Source: ZC4RG20 sp964553875 (GTDB lineage Bacteria > Pseudomonadota > Gammaproteobacteria > Steroidobacterales > Rariloculaceae). Taken from it: a stretch of DNA of 9,862 nt. Below are positions 7,017 through 9,862 of the stretch, one piece after another. Positions within the stretch are counted from its first letter, which is position 1. Every line of letters starts with the position of its first letter. A model generated the notes under the pieces. It was not told the origin of the DNA and did not search any database. It was given only the letters and a program-made list of their open reading frames with translations. The translations under genes were made by a program, and so were the position numbers. The stretch spans positions 1 through 9,862 of the forward strand of contig CAZKNH010000141.1 in the NCBI GenBank assembly GCA_964553875.1, written 5' to 3'.

Positions 7017-8501
7017 TTACGCGGGCGTCGCGGTCGGAACGAAATCGACTGTGTCGGTCGAGGTGTAGTCGAACGTGACGTCCCGCCACGTATCGAGCGC
7101 CGCGCGCAGCGGCGTGCACCATCGCGCCGCCTTCTCGAGCACGTCAGGGCCTTCGTTCCAGATGTCCACGCCTTCGTTTCGCGCCTGAACGATCGCCTCG
7201 AGCGCGACTCGATTCGCCTGCGCGCCCGCTTCGATGCCGTGTGGATGACCGATCGTGCCGCCGCCGAACTGCAGAACCACATCCTCGCCGAGATACGAGA
7301 TGAGCTGGTGCATCTGTCCTGCATGGATGCCGCCCGAGGCGACCGGCATCACTTTGCGCATCCCGGCCCAGTCCTGGTCGAAGAACAAACCGTGACTGAG
7401 ATTCCCGGGCGTGTACGGCTCGCGCAGCGTGTCGTAGATGCCGGCGATCACCGCCGGATCGCCTTCGAGCTTGCCGACGACGGTTCCGGCGTGGATGTGA
7501 TCGACCCCGGCGAGCCGCATCCACTTCGAGATGACGCGGAACGCGATGCCGTGATTCTTCTGCCGCGTGTAGGTGCTGTGACCGGCGCGGTGCAGGTGCA
7601 GGATCATGTCGTTGCGCCGCGCCCATTTCGCCATGCTCTGGATCGCGGTGTAGCCGATCACGAGATCGATCATCACGATGACGCTGCCGAGCTCCTTCGC
7701 GAATTCGGCCCGCTCGTACATGTCTTCCATCGTCGCCGCGGTCACGTTGAGGTAATGACCTTTGACTTCGCCGGTTGCGGCGGAAGCGCGATTGACCGCC
7801 TCCATGACGAACAGGAACCGGTCGCGCCAGTGCATGAACGGCTGCGAGTTGATGTTCTCGTCGTCTTTCACGAAATCGAGGCCGCCCTTCAGCGCCTCGT
7901 ACACCACGCGTCCGTAGTTCCGGCCGGACAAGCCGAGCTTCGGCTTCGTGGTGGCTCCGAGCAGGGGGCGGCCGAACTTATCGAGTCGCTCGCGCTCGAC
8001 GACGATGCCGGTCGCGGGCCCCTGGAACGTCTTCACGTAAGCGGCCGGGATGCGCATGTCCTCGAGTCGCAGCGCCTTGAGCGGCTTGAAGCCGAACACG
8101 TTGCCGATGATCGACGCCGTGAGATTCGCGATCGAGCCTTCCTCGAACAGGTCGAGCTCGTACGCGATGTAAGCAAAATACTGTTGCTCCGTGCGCGAGC
8201 CCGGGCCGGTGTTCGGGACCGGATCGACGCGATACGCCTTTGCGCGGTATGCGTCGCAGGCGGTCAGGCGGTCCGTCCACACGACGGTCCAGGTCGCCGT
8301 CGACGATTCACCAGCGACGGCCGCCGCCGCCTCTTCGGGCTCGACGCCTTCCTGCGGCGTGATGCGAAAGAGCGCGATCACGTCCGTGTCTCGCGGCACG
8401 TAGTCCGGTTGCCAGTAGCCCATCTCCCGGTACTTCAGGACGCCTGCATCGTAGCGGCCTCGCACCGGGCGCTTGCCTGTCTCTGCCGTCGCTGTGCTCA
8501 T
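7017..8501 (-). CDS. cbbL: RuBisCO large subunit, red-type form I (IC-like)
   Basis: Catalyses carboxylation (and oxygenation) of ribulose 1,5-bisphosphate. The product has 494 residues. The active site looks complete: E65 in GESSTATW, N134 in SIIGNVFGF, K186 and K188 in TTKPKLGLSGRNYGR, carbamylation lysine K212 with D214 and E215 in DFVKDDEN, H304 and R305 in LHLHRAGHSTYTRQKNHG, H337 in DHIHAGT, loop 6 K344 in VGKLEGDP, S389 in PVASGGIHAGQ, and the phosphate-binding QFGGGTIGHPHG. The HRAGHSTYTRQKNHG stretch and the C-terminal DYTSTDTVDFVP are hallmarks of the red-type, as are the neighbouring cbbX and extended cbbS. The ATG at 8501 is chosen because GGAGG lies 9 nt upstream and it gives the normal N-terminus. 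An in-frame GTG at 8531 would add a basic 10-residue leader unlike the family. It is the first gene of the operon, divergent from cbbR. Confidence 0.98.
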   Translation of the reverse strand: MSTATAETGKRPVRGRYDAGVLKYREMGYWQPDYVPRDTDVIALFRITPQEGVEPEEAAAAVAGESSTATWTVVWTDRLTACDAYRAKAYRVDPVPNTGPGSRTEQQYFAYIAYELDLFEEGSIANLTASIIGNVFGFKPLKALRLEDMRIPAAYVKTFQGPATGIVVERERLDKFGRPLLGATTKPKLGLSGRNYGRVVYEALKGGLDFVKDDENINSQPFMHWRDRFLFVMEAVNRASAATGEVKGHYLNVTAATMEDMYERAEFAKELGSVIVMIDLVIGYTAIQSMAKWARRNDMILHLHRAGHSTYTRQKNHGIAFRVISKWMRLAGVDHIHAGTVVGKLEGDPAVIAGIYDTLREPYTPGNLSHGLFFDQDWAGMRKVMPVASGGIHAGQMHQLISYLGEDVVLQFGGGTIGHPHGIEAGAQANRVALEAIVQARNEGVDIWNEGPDVLEKAARWCTPLRAALDTWRDVTFDYTSTDTVDFVPTATPA

Positions 8502-8596
8502 TTGGGCTCGCCTCCGTTTCTGCTTGCTCACAGCCTGGCGGAGGACTACGGTAACGGGAAGTCACGATTTCTTATCGGCGAGCTAATGGATTCCTT
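8502..8596. promoter_or_regulatory. cbbR-cbbL divergent regulatory region with phased TNA half-sites
   Basis: This 95-nt region separates the divergent cbbR and cbbL start codons and must hold both promoters and the CbbR operator. Read on the plus strand it contains TAA (8552-8554), TCA (8562-8564) and TTA (8572-8574). These form two linked TNA-N7-TNA units that share the middle element, with exactly 10-bp phasing. A further TAA at 8584-8586 makes a TTA-N9-TAA palindrome (8572-8586) that includes a T-N11-A LysR box. TNA-N7/8-TNA is the published type of CbbR target, so CbbR binding is a reasonable inference. No strong sigma-70 -35/-10 pair stands out toward cbbL. A weak TTGCTC-17 nt-TACGGT pair (8524-8552) points toward cbbR. 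Confidence 0.6.
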
Positions 8597-9604
8597 ATGC
8601 TCCCCGTGACGATCCGGCAGCTGCAGGTGTTCGCGGCCGTCGCCCGACGGGCGAGCTTTGCCCGGGCGGCGGAGGAGCTGCATCTCACGGCGCCCGCCGT
8701 TTCCATGCAGATCAAGCAGCTCGAGTCGGCGATACGTTTGCCGCTGTTCGATCGCAGCGGCGGCCGAGTGACCCTCACGCTCACCGGCGAATACTTTCTC
8801 GTGTACGTGCAGCGGGTGCTCGGCGCTTTGAACGAAGCGGAGAATCTCATCGCCAAGCTCCGCAAGGTGCAGACGGGCGTGTTGCAGCTCGGCATGCTCA
8901 CGACGGCAAAGTATTTCGTGCCGCATCTGCTCGCGGCGTTCATGAAGGAGCATCCGGGCGTGCAGCCGCGCCTGATGGAGGGCAATCGACAGGAGCTGGT
9001 CGAGGCGCTACATCACAATGAGCTTGACCTCGCGATCATGGGACGTCCGCCGAAAGAGCTCGACACACGCGCCGAGCCGTTCGCGAAGCATCCGCTCGGC
9101 ATCATCGCCTCGTCGCAGCATCCGCTCGCGGGCGCACCCGAGGTCGGCACCGCCGAGCTCGCGCGCGAGCCGTTCATCATTCGGGAGCCGGGCTCTGGCA
9201 GTCGTCAGACGATGGAAGCGCTGTTTCGCGAATGGCGCATCTCGCCGCCCGTGCTGATGCAGATGGCGAGCAACGAATCGATCAAGCAGGCGGTGATGGC
9301 GAATCTCGGTGTCGCGTTCATCTCGTTGCACACCGTTGCCGACGAGCTGCGTGCAGGCAAGCTCGTCACGTTGCGAGTGGATGAGTTGCCGTTGATGCGG
9401 GAATGGCAGCTAGTGCGCTTGAGCGCCCGAGTCCTTTCGCCGGCCGCCGAAACGTTTCGTCATTATGTTCTGGAGAACGGCGAGGAGTTCCTTGAGCGAT
9501 GGTTCGAAACGGCGCCTGCGCTCGTGCCTGCGCCTTTGCTCGCGGAGCCAGCGGTCGAGCCTGCGCGCGAGTCGAAACGCAAGCGGCCCGCGCCGAAGGC
9601 GTGA
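8597..9604 (+). CDS. cbbR: LysR-type transcriptional regulator of the cbb operon
   Basis: LysR-family activator, presumably of the divergent cbb operon. In characterised homologues activity responds to metabolites such as RuBP, phosphoenolpyruvate, NADPH or ATP; which applies here is unknown. The product has 335 residues. The N-terminal winged HTH (about 5-64) reads TIRQLQVFAAVARRASFARAAEELHLTAPAVSMQIKQLE in overlapping parts and ends at LFDRSGGRVTLT.TGE. A linker helix and a periplasmic-binding-like effector domain follow to about residue 300, with the CbbR-like FIIREPGSGSRQTMEALF segment. The last 32 or so residues are an Ala/Pro-rich then Lys/Arg-rich tail, longer than in typical CbbR. The ATG at 8597 has no strong Shine-Dalgarno; GGCGAG lies about 14 nt upstream. 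A GTG at 8606 is an alternative start that removes three residues. The divergent position next to cbbL supports the CbbR assignment over a generic LysR. Confidence 0.93.
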   Translation: MLPVTIRQLQVFAAVARRASFARAAEELHLTAPAVSMQIKQLESAIRLPLFDRSGGRVTLTLTGEYFLVYVQRVLGALNEAENLIAKLRKVQTGVLQLGMLTTAKYFVPHLLAAFMKEHPGVQPRLMEGNRQELVEALHHNELDLAIMGRPPKELDTRAEPFAKHPLGIIASSQHPLAGAPEVGTAELAREPFIIREPGSGSRQTMEALFREWRISPPVLMQMASNESIKQAVMANLGVAFISLHTVADELRAGKLVTLRVDELPLMREWQLVRLSARVLSPAAETFRHYVLENGEEFLERWFETAPALVPAPLLAEPAVEPARESKRKRPAPKA

Positions 9605-9629
9605 CGCGCACCGGCTCGTCGGTGAACGC

Positions 9630-9862
9630 TTAAGGAACTAAGTGCCAGGACACGCCAATTCGGTGATCGGCGGTAACGGGCCGCACTCACTCTCGAGTAT
9701 TCGACCCCAAAGGCATAGCTGCCGTCATCGTTCTGAACCTGGATCACAGTGACGGTGCTCAGCTCCCGCACACAAGGCACGAACGCCCTCACCAACAAAC
9801 CTTTCCGTATGGCGTAGCAGTGGGCAATCGGGCTATGCTCCTGCCATTCCCGATATTCGTGC
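9630..9862 (-). pseudogene. Possible 3' end of an unrecognised gene entering from the right, with apparent frameshift
   Basis: The minus strand is open without a stop from the window edge (9862) leftward in one frame. It gives a protein-like stretch containing STVTVIQVQNDDGSYAFGVE, and its third codon positions are mostly G or C, like the real genes here. The same frame then runs on through the antisense of the cbbR 3' end to 9463, which is implausible for a real gene end. Shortly after the VEYSR segment, another frame offers VRPVTADHRIGVSWHLVP and a TAA at 9630-9632, as if a frameshift near 9685-9695 had split the original C-terminus. I do not recognise the product. It may be a decayed gene, a sequencing error in an intact gene, or simply a noncoding spacer. 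On the plus strand, an ATG at 9835 followed by hydrophobic codons is too short to judge. Confidence 0.25.

Noticed and set aside
8524..8552. TTGCTC / TACGGT as a sigma-70 promoter for cbbR
   Set aside because: The 17-nt spacing is right, but each hexamer matches the consensus at only about three of six positions. That is too weak to list as a separate promoter.
7239..8609. Long open frame (456 codons) on the plus strand opposite cbbL
   Set aside because: It lies wholly antisense to a textbook RuBisCO large subunit. The translation is Arg/Asp/His-rich with no recognisable domain, as expected for a shadow frame in GC-rich DNA.
9609..9624. CACCG-GCTCGT-CGGTG stem just after the cbbR stop, as a terminator
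   Set aside because: The stem is only 5 bp and is not followed by a T-run. Such stems are common by chance in this GC-rich sequence.
9463..9629. Leftward continuation of the right-edge minus-strand frame across the cbbR 3' end
   Set aside because: It is antisense to conserved and tail-coding cbbR sequence. A real gene is unlikely to overlap its convergent neighbour by some 140 nt, so I do not include this part in the feature.

Overview
This window is a carbon-fixation (Calvin-Benson-Bassham, cbb) gene cluster of a GC-rich Pseudomonadota bacterium. The evidence is a red-type (form IC-like) RuBisCO large and small subunit pair with the AAA+ activase CbbX, a bacterial class I phosphoribulokinase, and a LysR-type CbbR divergent from the operon. 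A TonB-dependent receptor at the left edge shows a Gram-negative envelope. A proteobacterial autotroph or mixotroph is likely. I cannot fix the class or genus from the sequence alone.

Layout, left to right. Positions 1-597 (+) hold the C-terminal part of a TonB-dependent receptor whose start lies outside the window. A short convergent spacer (598-700) follows. Seven genes then run on the minus strand, transcribed right to left from 8501 down to 701: cbbL, cbbS, cbbX, cbbF, cbbP, cbbT, cbbE. Spacings are 56 nt (L-S), a 4-nt overlap (S-X), 120 nt with a hairpin (X-F), 19 nt (F-P), 10 nt (P-T) and 37 nt (T-E). A 95-nt intergenic region separates cbbL from cbbR (8597-9604, +). It carries TNA half-sites spaced about one helical turn apart, which look like CbbR binding sites. 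The right end (9605-9862) has no clearly intact gene. An open minus-strand frame enters from outside and looks broken or unfinished there.

How the genes work together: transketolase, ribulose-phosphate epimerase and fructose/sedoheptulose bisphosphatase regenerate pentose phosphates. Phosphoribulokinase makes ribulose-1,5-bisphosphate, RuBisCO carboxylates it, and CbbX removes inhibitory sugar phosphates from RuBisCO. CbbR probably senses a metabolic signal and activates the operon. No aldolase, phosphoglycerate kinase, GAPDH, CbbY or CbbZ gene is in the window, so those steps must be encoded elsewhere.

This is a well-understood type of locus, and I found no convincing undescribed system. 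The points most worth a second look are the phased CbbR half-sites, the cbbX-cbbF hairpin spacer, the non-ATG starts, and the possibly frameshifted frame at the right edge.
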